A DNA stretch of 64,000 nt from Methanoregula sp. (GTDB lineage Archaea > Halobacteriota > Methanomicrobia > Methanomicrobiales > Methanospirillaceae). Position 1 is the stretch's first letter; every line of letters starts with the position of its first letter. The stretch spans positions 248,001 to 312,000 of the forward strand of contig JBAZQB010000003.1 in NCBI GenBank assembly GCA_041645435.1. Direction: 5' to 3'. The translations under genes were made by a program, and so were the position numbers. The notes under the pieces are model-generated. The model made no database searches, had not been told where the DNA came from, and worked only from the letters and a program-made list of their open reading frames with translations. Positions 52,780 through 60,482 of the stretch are shown piece by piece.

Positions 52780-52799
52780 CCCCGTTTGTTCTTAGTGCA

Positions 52800-52943
52800 T
52801 TACTTTGGGTTGTTTCCGCCCGATTCCATGTGGTCCAGTACCCGGTCCCACACTACCAGCATTCCCGGGATGATCACGTAGGCGAGCAGCCCCGTCCCGA
52901 GGAATGCTCCCATGATGATGAGTTCGTTGTCCATCTTCATCAT
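52800..52943 (-). CDS. 47-residue single-pass membrane protein
   Basis: 47 residues (ATG 52943) or 46 (ATG 52940); ATGATGA overlaps the upstream stop, so it is translationally coupled. Layout: short charged start (MKMDNEL), one membrane helix (IIMGAFLGTGLLAYVIIPGM), then 'VWDRVLDHMESGGNNPK'. Followed by a clear terminator. Function unknown; holin-, pilin- or virion-membrane-like sizes are all possible. Confidence 0.6.
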   Translation of the reverse strand: MMKMDNELIIMGAFLGTGLLAYVIIPGMLVVWDRVLDHMESGGNNPK

Positions 52944-53443
52944 CCCAGTGCGGTTATGGTGTCTGCCCAGGTCTCGACCCGGCTCCGGATGGCTTCGTCC
53001 GTGTACGAGGTGAGGGTCACCTGGTCGCGGCTGAAGTTGACGGAGTAGATCTCGCCGTTTGCATCGTGGCACCGCAGGGTTGTTGCGTACTTCTCGTTGT
53101 CGGAGTCCCGGAAGTTTGTTCCCCCGAAGGTTGTCTTCAACTGGACATCGTCCTTGATCTGGTTTGCGGCGCTCGTGAAGGCCGCGATGGTGGATGCCCG
53201 GATGGTAATGACCGCGATGGTATTTGCCTCCGCGTCCTGGTACACGATCCGTGCGGTGTAGCCCTGCTTGCTCTTCTCTACGGGTGCGTGGCTTACTCCC
53301 GATGCGTTGTAGGAAACGCACTGGAAGGGGTTGTTCGTGATGACCCCCTGAACAATGTTGTCAAAGGCCGTCACGTCGGCTATCGGTTCGACGATCTTCC
53401 GAACCGCGCTCTTGGTTGTGCTGCTGATGCTAAAGTCTGCCAT
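52940..53443 (-). CDS. Unrecognised 167-residue protein
   Basis: A strong AGGAGTGAT lies upstream of ATG 53443. Sequence has no membrane segment or cysteine-rich motif; it is Thr/Ser/Ala/Asn-rich with regular strands (TARIVYQDAEANTIAVITIRAST, then KYATTLRCHDANGEIYSVNFS) and an amphipathic C-terminal helix (YTDEAIRSRVETWADTI). This is the composition of a structural or coat-like protein rather than an enzyme, but that is inference. Coupled to the small membrane protein downstream. Confidence 0.65.
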   Translation of the reverse strand: MADFSISSTTKSAVRKIVEPIADVTAFDNIVQGVITNNPFQCVSYNASGVSHAPVEKSKQGYTARIVYQDAEANTIAVITIRASTIAAFTSAANQIKDDVQLKTTFGGTNFRDSDNEKYATTLRCHDANGEIYSVNFSRDQVTLTSYTDEAIRSRVETWADTITALG

Positions 53444-53798
53444 AATTTATCACTCCTTTTTGTTTTTTTCCTTGTCCTGGTTCCTCCCTGGCCGGGCCGG
53501 TGGTGCGAGCCGACCTCCGCGTTTCGCGACCTGGATCCTCTGGATCCGTGGTGCGAGCAGACGAGGGCTCTGAGCGGTCCGTGCCATACTGGTCTCTCCT
53601 GGATTTGGCGGGACCCACGGTGGGCCTCACCGTGTCCCGATTGTGTTCGGACTTCTGTACTCTGGTGTCTTGCGGGGCGCCCGTTTGACATACCAATATG
53701 GGTTTTACAAGGGTATAGCCGCGTGAACGGGGGTGGTATCCGGGGCGAATGCAAGCCCGGCTGGCGCAACCGGGCAGGGAGAGTTGCGCGCTCGTCAA
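53430..53798 (-). CDS. Possible Arg-rich low-complexity protein
   Basis: 122 codons open from an ATG that overlaps the stop of the upstream gene (ATGA) and running 14 bases into the next gene. In favour: the coupling geometry, and a 48-bp direct repeat (TGGTGCGAGC at 53501 and 53549) that stays in frame as SARTTxP. Against: several frames are open in this GC-rich stretch and the product is low complexity (Arg, Pro, Ser, Thr). The alternative is a non-coding spacer. Confidence 0.3.
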   Translation of the reverse strand: MTSAQLSLPGCASRACIRPGYHPRSRGYTLVKPILVCQTGAPQDTRVQKSEHNRDTVRPTVGPAKSRRDQYGTDRSEPSSARTTDPEDPGRETRRSARTTGPAREEPGQGKKQKGVINYGRL

Positions 53799-54484
53799 TT
53801 CGCAGGCCCGGTGGTTGCTATTTGCGTATCGGAGAGTGATGCTCGCGGGATTTTCATAATTTTCTGCATCGTCACGACGTTGCCAATGCCCCAGTCAAAG
53901 ACCCGGTACCGGAGCAGCCCGTGTTCCCGCGAGAGGACCATGAACTGGATGTTGTCGGCCTCCGTCCGGTAATACGGTTCCATCTCCCGGATGACCTCTT
54001 CGTACTGCTCCCGGACATTGCGGGCGTTTGCTACGAGCTCTATGGGCCGCGTCACCCGGACAAGGATCGATCCCGCGTTGCTCCAGCCGATGAGATCGAA
54101 CGGGGATTTCGGATCAGGGATTACCCCGACGATATACCCCTCCTCTTCCAGCATGCCAGCGATCTCGCAGCTCCCGCGGGGAACATGCTGGCCGTTTCTC
54201 TTGCCCTTGGCAGCCACCCCGCCGGCGTTCTTCTTGTGCCGGTGCCCCTTCCGGCGCTTCTTTCCCTTTACCGAGCTGCGTCGCGGGGATTCTTTTGGCC
54301 CGGTCTTGTCCGGCTCTGTTCCGCTCCGGCCGGCATTGTCAGTACCGACCGGGTTTTCCTCCTGTTCGATCGCCCCCGCGGGTGCTGCGGTTACGGCCGC
54401 ATCCGTCTTCTCCGCGATTGGGGTGTTCTCCTGCGGTTCCTGGTTCTTTTCGGGTAATCCGTTTTCTTCTGCGAATCCGTTCAT
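53795..54484 (-). CDS. Lys-rich protein with PD-(D/E)XK/Hjc-like C-terminal domain
   Basis: 229 residues from ATG 54484 (GTG 54493 also in frame). The first half is Glu/Pro-rich then strongly basic (SVKGKKRRKGHRHKKN, about 75-95), probably disordered nucleic-acid-binding. The second half, 'GSCEIAGMLEEEGYIVGVIPD' then PFDLIGWSNAGSILVRVTRP, follows the Hjc/archaeal nuclease pattern E...D...V.VK; the catalytic lysine position reads T, so cleavage activity is doubtful. A nucleic-acid-binding role for an element is likely. Confidence 0.6.
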   Translation of the reverse strand: MNGFAEENGLPEKNQEPQENTPIAEKTDAAVTAAPAGAIEQEENPVGTDNAGRSGTEPDKTGPKESPRRSSVKGKKRRKGHRHKKNAGGVAAKGKRNGQHVPRGSCEIAGMLEEEGYIVGVIPDPKSPFDLIGWSNAGSILVRVTRPIELVANARNVREQYEEVIREMEPYYRTEADNIQFMVLSREHGLLRYRVFDWGIGNVVTMQKIMKIPRASLSDTQIATTGPAN

Positions 54485-54677
54485 TTTTTTCACATCTGCC
54501 GGGGGATTTGTTCAACAACGTTTTCTTCGGGCGCTGGGGCTCGTTCAATTCAATTCCAAAGACGCCGGTCCGGTTATAGCCGGGGCTATGATCCTGAAAT
54601 TTGCTGCCTTTTTCGAATCGGCAGGTAACCTACAGGATTAAACCCACGATTGAGAACCCGGAACACCGGACCGACGT

Positions 54678-54917
54678 TTACTGACTATTTTTAAAGAAGG
54701 TGAAGAGCGAGAAGAGGGGGGCGTGGCCGCTCGTTTTCCGGTAGCGTTTCCCCATGTCCAGTACGTTTCCGTTTGCTGCTACAGGGACCAGCTTTGCATC
54801 GGATGCCGCTGAGGAGGCGGACGTAAACCATTCGATCACTGCTTCGCACTTTTGTTTCAGTGTTGCAAAGATCTGTTTCGCCAGGTTTCCCAGGTGTCCG
54901 ACGTATTTGCTGGTCAT
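54678..54917 (-). CDS. Hypothetical 79-residue protein
   Basis: ATG 54917, no obvious ribosome site. Helical N-terminal half (SKYVGHLGNLAKQIFATLKQKCEAVIEWF) then a Ser/Ala stretch and a basic tail. No family recognised. First gene in the minus-strand group that ends at the terminator near 52750. Confidence 0.4.
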   Translation of the reverse strand: MTSKYVGHLGNLAKQIFATLKQKCEAVIEWFTSASSAASDAKLVPVAANGNVLDMGKRYRKTSGHAPLFSLFTFFKNSQ

Positions 54918-55350
54918 TGTATTGATCCAGATGTTAGCAAATTCGGGTTAAAAAGGTAATTGGTTGCTATGGGATTTTTCGCAGTTATGCGGCTGTTTTG
55001 CGGGAATCGGGGCTCGGATTGGGGCTTGATTCGTATAACCATTTGGTTAGCTTTATTGAGGGAGTGGGGGCGCGGCAATGGGATTGCCGAAATCCAGTTT
55101 TGCGGGGCCGGATTTGGGAGAGGGGGTGGGAGGTGCGGCAAAATGGTGGTGGCAGTTTAAGATTTCCGGATCTTGGATTTCTCTGTATCACACAGTATAT
55201 GTGTATGTACAATAGAGGGACCAGAAACGAGCTTTTTACCACACTATATCTAAGGGATGTTGTTGCAGTTTCTCAATACCCGCCTCACCGCAAGTCACAA
55301 CCCTTAACGCACATCAACGAGAATAGAATTGTATCGAAGGAACATCCACC
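54918..55350. other. Intergenic region before the restriction-modification island
   Basis: G-rich on the plus strand up to 55150, then AT-rich with TATA-like ACTATATC (about 55244) upstream of hsdM. No gene supported. Composition changes sharply at about 55150. Confidence 0.45.
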
Positions 55351-56955
55351 ATGGCCCGGCAAAGCACGAAGAAACAGAAGACCAGCAACGGGGCAAACCT
55401 CGGGTTCGAGGCAACGCTCTGGGCTGCTGCCGACAAACTCCGTGGCCACATGGATGCAGCGGAATACAAGCACGTAGTCCTCGGACTCATTTTCCTGAAG
55501 TATATATCCGATGCCTTTGAGGAGCGACACGTATCCCTTGAGACCGAGCTGAGCGATCCCAAGAGCGAATGGTACGTTGCCGAACCGCAGGCCCGGTACC
55601 ATACCCTGGAGGACCGGGACGAATACCTGTCGGCCAATGTCTTCTGGGTACCCAAGGAAGCCCGCTGGTCAACCCTCCAGGCAAACGCAAAGCAGCCCAC
55701 GATCGGGAAACTGATCGATGACGCGATGGTGGCAGTCGAGCGTGACAACCCTTCCCTCAAGGGTGTGCTGCCAAAGGATTATGCCCGCCCGGCACTGGAC
55801 AAGACCCAGCTGGGTGAGCTGATCGATCTTATCGGCACTCTCGGGCTCGGTGAGAAAGAGCACCGGTCGAAGGACATCCTCGGGCGTGTGTACGAGTACT
55901 TCCTCTCGCAGTTTGCAAGCGCTGAAGGAAAGAAGGGCGGGCAGTTCTATACCCCCCGGTCGGTAGTAAAGACCCTTGTCGAGATGATCGAGCCGTACAA
56001 GGGCCGGGTGTACGACCCGTGCTGCGGCTCGGGCGGGATGTTTGTCCAGAGCGAGAAATTTGTCGAGGCGCACGGGGGAAGTGTTGCGGATATCGCAGTC
56101 TACGGGCAGGAGTCTAACCCCACGACCTGGAAACTGGCCGAAATGAACTTGGCCATCCGGGGGATCGAGGGCAATCTCGGCCCCGAACACGCGGACAGCT
56201 TCCACCGCGACCTGCACCCGGACTTGAAAGCTGATTTCATTCTCGCCAACCCGCCGTTCAATATGAGTGACTGGGGCGGCGAGCGGCTCAGGGATGATGC
56301 CCGCTGGAAGTATGGCCTCCCCCCGGCCGGCAACGCGAACTTTGCCTGGGTGCAGCACTTCATCTACCATCTCGCCCCGACCGGCATTGCGGGTTTCGTG
56401 CTCGCGAACGGGTCCATGTCCTCCAACCAGTCCGGCGAGGGCGAAATACGGAAGAATATCATCGAGGCTGATCTCGTGGACTGCATGATCGCCATGCCGG
56501 GCCAGCTCTTCTACTCCACCCAGATCCCGGTCTGCCTCTGGTTCGTGACACGGGACAAGAAGAACCACAGGTTCCGCAACCGTCGCGGTCAGACGCTCTT
56601 CATCGATGCCCGGAAGATGGGGACACTGATCGACCGGGTGCACCGCGATCTCACCGATGAGGATGTTGCCCGGATTGCATCCACGTATCACGCATGGCGG
56701 GGCGAGAAGGAAGCCGGGACCTATGCGGATGTGCCGGGGTTCTGCAAGAGTGCATCAACCGATGAGATCCGGAAGAATGGGTTCGTGCTGACACCCGGGC
56801 GGTATGTGGGCGCCGAGGATGTCGTGGATGATGGCGAGCCGTTTGAGGATAAGATGGGGCGGCTGGCAGCGAAGCTGGGGGAGCAGTTCCGGAAGTCGGA
56901 GCGGTTGGAAGGGGAGATTGCCGGGAATCTGAAGGGATTGGGGTACCGGTTATGA
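55351..56955 (+). CDS. hsdM: Type I restriction-modification methyltransferase subunit HsdM
   Basis: 534 residues. N-terminal helical HsdM_N domain ('LWAAADKLRGHMDAAEYKHVVLGLIFLKYI'), SAM motif I VYDPCCGSGGMF (about 221-232) and catalytic NPPF (about 297-300), the adenine N6-methylase signature. It modifies DNA with HsdS. The last 51 codons occur again at 58251-58403. The stop overlaps an ATG whose first 14 bases (TATGAGTAAGAACA) recur at the yhcG start 91 bases later. Confidence 0.95.
   Translation: MARQSTKKQKTSNGANLGFEATLWAAADKLRGHMDAAEYKHVVLGLIFLKYISDAFEERHVSLETELSDPKSEWYVAEPQARYHTLEDRDEYLSANVFWVPKEARWSTLQANAKQPTIGKLIDDAMVAVERDNPSLKGVLPKDYARPALDKTQLGELIDLIGTLGLGEKEHRSKDILGRVYEYFLSQFASAEGKKGGQFYTPRSVVKTLVEMIEPYKGRVYDPCCGSGGMFVQSEKFVEAHGGSVADIAVYGQESNPTTWKLAEMNLAIRGIEGNLGPEHADSFHRDLHPDLKADFILANPPFNMSDWGGERLRDDARWKYGLPPAGNANFAWVQHFIYHLAPTGIAGFVLANGSMSSNQSGEGEIRKNIIEADLVDCMIAMPGQLFYSTQIPVCLWFVTRDKKNHRFRNRRGQTLFIDARKMGTLIDRVHRDLTDEDVARIASTYHAWRGEKEAGTYADVPGFCKSASTDEIRKNGFVLTPGRYVGAEDVVDDGEPFEDKMGRLAAKLGEQFRKSERLEGEIAGNLKGLGYRL
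56803..56955 (+). repeat. 153-bp direct repeat, hsdM tail copy A
   Basis: Near-identical to 58251-58403 with about a dozen substitutions, mostly silent or conservative (for example GGATAAG versus GGAGAAG). Encodes the C-terminal helix of HsdM. See copy B. Confidence 0.9.
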
Positions 56956-56998
56956 GTAAGAACAATCCTGGCGGGATTTTTATCTTGCATAATCTCAC

Positions 56999-57023
56999 AT
57001 TGTGGGTACACTGTCCCCACAAT
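56999..57023. repeat. Inverted repeat left of yhcG
   Basis: ATTGTGGG and CCCACAAT arms with a nine-base spacer, 20-44 bases before the yhcG ATG. A related palindrome, GTCCCACA-AGC-TGTGGGAC, lies right of the gene at 58175-58193. Both are flanked outward by ACAATCCTGGC (56962-56972 and 58228-58238). Confidence 0.6.
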
Positions 57024-57042
57024 CCGGAGTGGAGTCCCGCAT

Positions 57043-58152
57043 ATGAGTAAGAACAGAGAACAAGTCCCCGCGAAGAGTAAGCGTACCCCGGTAAAAATAC
57101 CGGAGGAGAACGATCTTCCGGCATCGTTCCCCGTTCTTCTCGGAGACATCCAGAATCTGATTGAGACCGCCCGTACCCGTGTAGCAATTGGTGTCAATGT
57201 TACGCTCCTGCTGCGGAACTGGAGCATCGGATCACGAATCCGCAGAGATATCCTTGGGAAAGAGCGGGCTCCGTATGGGAAAAAAATAGTCGCGACATTG
57301 TCGCAACAATTGGCCCGGGAATATGGGCAGGGATTTGAACGGACGGAACTCTTCCGGATGATACAGTTCGCCACCGTATATCCCGATGAACAGATTGTCC
57401 AGACTTTGTCGCAACAATTGAGCTGGTCCCATTTTGTCGAATTGATCAAGGTCGATGATCCTCTTGCCCGTGAATATTATGCCGCCCTGTGCCGGATTGA
57501 GCGATGGAATGTCCGGACACTCCGGGACAAAATCAACGGGATGCTCTTTGAGCGGACGGCCATCTCAAAAAAGCCGGAAGAACTTATCCGGGAGGAGCTG
57601 GCGAAACTTACGGAAGCTGATCGTATAACTCCCGATCTGGTCTTCCGCGACCCGTATTTCCTTAACTTTCTCAAACTTGAGGACACATTCTCGGAGCGGG
57701 ATCTTGAATCCGCGATCCTGCGTGATCTGGAGCGGTTCATTCTCGAACTTGGCACTGATTTTTCTTTCGTAGCCCGGCAGAAACGCATCACGGTCGATAC
57801 GGTGGATTATTACATTGACCTGCTCTTCTATCACCGCAGGCTGCACCGCCTCGTTGCAATCGATCTGAAACTGGAACGATTCCAAGCTGCCTATAAGGGG
57901 CAGATGGAACTGTATCTCCGGTGGCTGGACAAGTACGACCGTCCTTCCGGAGAGGAGTCCCCTATCGGTCTGATTCTCTGTGCCGGGAAATCGACAGAGC
58001 ACGTAGAACTCCTCGAACTGGAGCAGAGCGGTATCCGCGTTGCTGAGTACCTCACGGAACTTCCCCCCCGGGATCTTCTGGAACGGAGACTGAAGGCAGC
58101 AGTGGAGGCGGCGAGGGAGAGGTTTGCGGGGAAAGAGGAGAGGGAATCGTGA
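57043..58152 (+). CDS. yhcG: YhcG-family (DUF1016) PDDEXK nuclease domain protein
   Basis: 369 residues. N-terminal helical DUF1016_N domain (about 25-180; LLRNWSIGSRI, 'LSQQLSWSHFVELIKVDDP'), then a PD-(D/E)XK nuclease domain (about 190-345) with 'ELGTDFSFVARQKRI', 'YIDLLFYHRRLHRLVAIDLK' giving the D...E/D-x-K core, and QMELYLRWL. These proteins travel with type I systems and defence islands; the target is not settled. Here the gene is bounded by paired repeats and by two hsdM tails, as an inserted cassette would be. Confidence 0.9.
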   Translation: MSKNREQVPAKSKRTPVKIPEENDLPASFPVLLGDIQNLIETARTRVAIGVNVTLLLRNWSIGSRIRRDILGKERAPYGKKIVATLSQQLAREYGQGFERTELFRMIQFATVYPDEQIVQTLSQQLSWSHFVELIKVDDPLAREYYAALCRIERWNVRTLRDKINGMLFERTAISKKPEELIREELAKLTEADRITPDLVFRDPYFLNFLKLEDTFSERDLESAILRDLERFILELGTDFSFVARQKRITVDTVDYYIDLLFYHRRLHRLVAIDLKLERFQAAYKGQMELYLRWLDKYDRPSGEESPIGLILCAGKSTEHVELLELEQSGIRVAEYLTELPPRDLLERRLKAAVEAARERFAGKEERES

Positions 58153-58250
58153 CGAGCTGCCTGCCGGTGCATTCGTCCCACAAGCTGTGGGACAATTGGG
58201 GCGCCCTGTGTGTGGCATCATTTCCTGACAATCCTGGCCTGACGCAAGGG

Positions 58251-58403
58251 TATGTGGGCGCCGAGGATGTCGTGGATGATGGCGAGCCGTTCGAGGAGAA
58301 GATGGGGCGGCTGGCGGCGAAACTGGGGGAGCAATTCCGGGAGTCGGAGCGGCTGGAAGGGGAGATTGCCGGGAATCTGAAGGGATTGGGTTATCAGATA
58401 TGA
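58251..58403 (+). pseudogene. hsdM tail copy B (remnant)
   Basis: Encodes 50 residues (YVGAEDVVDDGEPFEEKM...) matching the end of HsdM, in frame to its own stop, but lacks the catalytic body. An ATG at 58149 opens the frame but its first 33 codons are not HsdM-like. The stop overlaps the next gene start by ATGA, so this was once the true end of an hsdM coupled to the 58400 gene. Confidence 0.85.
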
Positions 58404-59191
58404 CCGAAGAGCGGGATATTGAAGAAGATCTGAAACCGAACTTCGGAGATTACGCTCATGCAGGAGTGAGGGCTGGGCTATCTACTGCCCCATTTGTTGG
58501 GGGACCTTTGGCGGAATTTTTCGCGATGGTTATCGCACCCCCCCTTGAAAAAAGGCGAGATGCGTGGTTGATCGAAATTTTCACACGCTTGAAAAAATTA
58601 GAAGAAGAAATTGATGGATTTAAAATTGAAAACCTTACAACAAATGAAAATTTCATCAGTACATTATTTTATGCAACACAAATTGCGATGAGGACCCATC
58701 AACAAGAGAAACTCGAAGCACTGAGAAATGCAGTAATAAATTCCATCTCCATACCCACAATCGATGAGAATCTTCAATTGATTTTTCTGAATCTTATTGA
58801 CCGGTATACTCCGTGGCATTTGGTTATTTTACAATTTTTAGATAATCCCCATCAATATGGTGAAAGTCATGGAATCAAGTATCCAAATCCGACGTCCTTC
58901 GATAACTTGAGGACTGTAATAGAACTCACGTTTCCAGAATTGAATAAAAAACAAGAATTTTACGATCAAATTGTAAAAGAAATGATTTCGGATGGCTTAT
59001 TGCAACAACCAAAGAAGCCGAATCCGTACGACTCCGGTGAAATGAAGGTAACAGAAATAAATTTGGGTGGCTTTCTGCCACCGGGAAACATATTATGGCA
59101 AGGAATGTTCGCATCACGTACAACAGAAATGGGAAAGCAATTTCTAGAGTTTATTAGTGATCCGATTGGGAGTCAAATGAAAAAAAGATGA
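58400..59191 (+). CDS. Uncharacterised restriction-island protein
   Basis: 263 residues. N-terminal amphipathic/hydrophobic segment 'AGLSTAPFVGGPLAEFF' then 'APPLEKRRDAWLIEIFTRLKKLEEEI' coiled coil (about 50-75), helical middle (LEALRNAVINS..., 'LQLIFLNLIDRYTPWHLVIL') and a mixed C-terminus. I have seen this layout in restriction islands but know no function; membrane association or pore formation is a guess. Base composition (AT-rich) differs from hsdM and matches the HsdS variable regions. Coupled to the hsdM tail copy. Confidence 0.6.
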   Translation: MTEERDIEEDLKPNFGDYAHAGVRAGLSTAPFVGGPLAEFFAMVIAPPLEKRRDAWLIEIFTRLKKLEEEIDGFKIENLTTNENFISTLFYATQIAMRTHQQEKLEALRNAVINSISIPTIDENLQLIFLNLIDRYTPWHLVILQFLDNPHQYGESHGIKYPNPTSFDNLRTVIELTFPELNKKQEFYDQIVKEMISDGLLQQPKKPNPYDSGEMKVTEINLGGFLPPGNILWQGMFASRTTEMGKQFLEFISDPIGSQMKKR

Positions 59192-59248
59192 TACCATTTT
59201 CAATAGAATCAATTGTTGAAAAATTGTAAGAATATAGAGTAGATAGAT

Positions 59249-60463
59249 ATGCCCTCTGAATGGAAAACAATGCAATTACAAGATTTTGTTACACTACAAA
59301 GAGGGCATGATCTTACCGAATCCGATAGAATGCCTGGAAATATTCCCGTATACGGCTCCTTTGGAATGAGTGGATATCATAATGCTGCAAAAGCGAAAGG
59401 TCCAGGAGTTACTGTTGGAAGAAGTGGTGGATCCTTTGGTGTTGTAAATTATTGTCCTGTCGATTTCTGGCCACATAATACGGCACTCTATGTGATTGAT
59501 TTTCATGGAAACGATGAAAAATTCGCATATTACTATTTGAAAAACCTTGATTTTACCCGATACAACTCCGGCAGTGCGCAAGCATCCCTCAATCGAAATT
59601 ATATCCATCCTATGGAAGTGAAAATTCCTTCTCTCCCCACCCAGCACGCTATCGCCCGCATCCTCGGCTCGCTCGATGACAAGATCGAGCTCAACCGCCA
59701 GATGAACGAGACGCTCGAAGCGATGGCACGGGCGATCTTCCAGTCATGGTTCGTAGACTTCGATCCGGTGCGGGCGAAGGCCGATGGGCGCGACACCGGG
59801 CTGCCGGCTGATATTGCGGCGCTGTTTCCGGATGGGTTTGAGGAGATTGATGGGCGGGAGGTGCCGAGGGGGTGGGGGGTTGGAACGGTCGGAGAATCGA
59901 CAACGATTGTTGGTGGAAGTACACCAAGTACAATCAACTCTGAATATTGGGAAGATGGTACCCACAACTTTGCAACTCCAAAGGACTTAGCTTCATTATC
60001 CACTCCAATATTACTAGACACAGAAAAGAAAATCACGGATCAAGGTGTGAATCAGATTAGCTCTCGAATTTTACCACTCGGGACTCTTCTTCTGTCCTCT
60101 CGTGCTCCGATTGGGTATACTGCAATAGCAACAGTTCCTGTATCGATCAACCAAGGCTTTATCGCAATAATTTGCGACAAAAAGTTACCGAATTTTTACC
60201 TCTTAATGTGGGTAAACGAAAATATGCAGTCAATAATTGATAGGGCAAACGGTACGACGTTTCTTGAAATATCAAAATCGAATTTCAAACCGATGGAGAT
60301 ACTCATTCCATCAAAGGAAATACTCAATAGATTCGCCGCATTAGTCAAACCGCTATATTCACAAATTGAAAATAACGAGCAACAGTCCCGCACACTCGCC
60401 CAAACCAGAGATGCGTTGCTGCCGAAACTGATGAGCGGAGAGGTTCAGGTACCGATTCCATAA
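59249..60463 (+). CDS. hsdS: Type I restriction-modification specificity subunit HsdS
   Basis: 404 residues with two target recognition domains (about 1-130 and 200-345), each ending in the conserved helix: 'QHAIARILGSLDDKIELNRQMNETLEAMARAIFQSWFVDFDPVRAKA' region (about 131-175) and 'RTLAQTRDALLPKLMSGEV' at the end. It sets the DNA site. The central conserved block is GC-rich like the host; both recognition domains are AT-rich, a sign of domain exchange. Confidence 0.94.
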   Translation: MPSEWKTMQLQDFVTLQRGHDLTESDRMPGNIPVYGSFGMSGYHNAAKAKGPGVTVGRSGGSFGVVNYCPVDFWPHNTALYVIDFHGNDEKFAYYYLKNLDFTRYNSGSAQASLNRNYIHPMEVKIPSLPTQHAIARILGSLDDKIELNRQMNETLEAMARAIFQSWFVDFDPVRAKADGRDTGLPADIAALFPDGFEEIDGREVPRGWGVGTVGESTTIVGGSTPSTINSEYWEDGTHNFATPKDLASLSTPILLDTEKKITDQGVNQISSRILPLGTLLLSSRAPIGYTAIATVPVSINQGFIAIICDKKLPNFYLLMWVNENMQSIIDRANGTTFLEISKSNFKPMEILIPSKEILNRFAALVKPLYSQIENNEQQSRTLAQTRDALLPKLMSGEVQVPIP

Positions 60464-60482
60464 TTTCATAAATTCTTACGAT

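Noticed and set aside
53380..53769. 130-codon minus-strand frame
   Set aside because: Overlaps the well-supported 53443 gene start out of frame and is Arg/His/Ser low complexity.
53066..53839. 257-codon plus-strand open frame
   Set aside because: Runs against the minus-strand cluster, which has ribosome sites, start-stop overlaps and a terminator. The product is Cys/Arg/Trp-rich and unlike a folded protein.
55669..56691. 340-codon open frame on the minus strand
   Set aside because: Antisense to hsdM, which carries DPCCGSGG and NPPF motifs. No ribosome site or family features.
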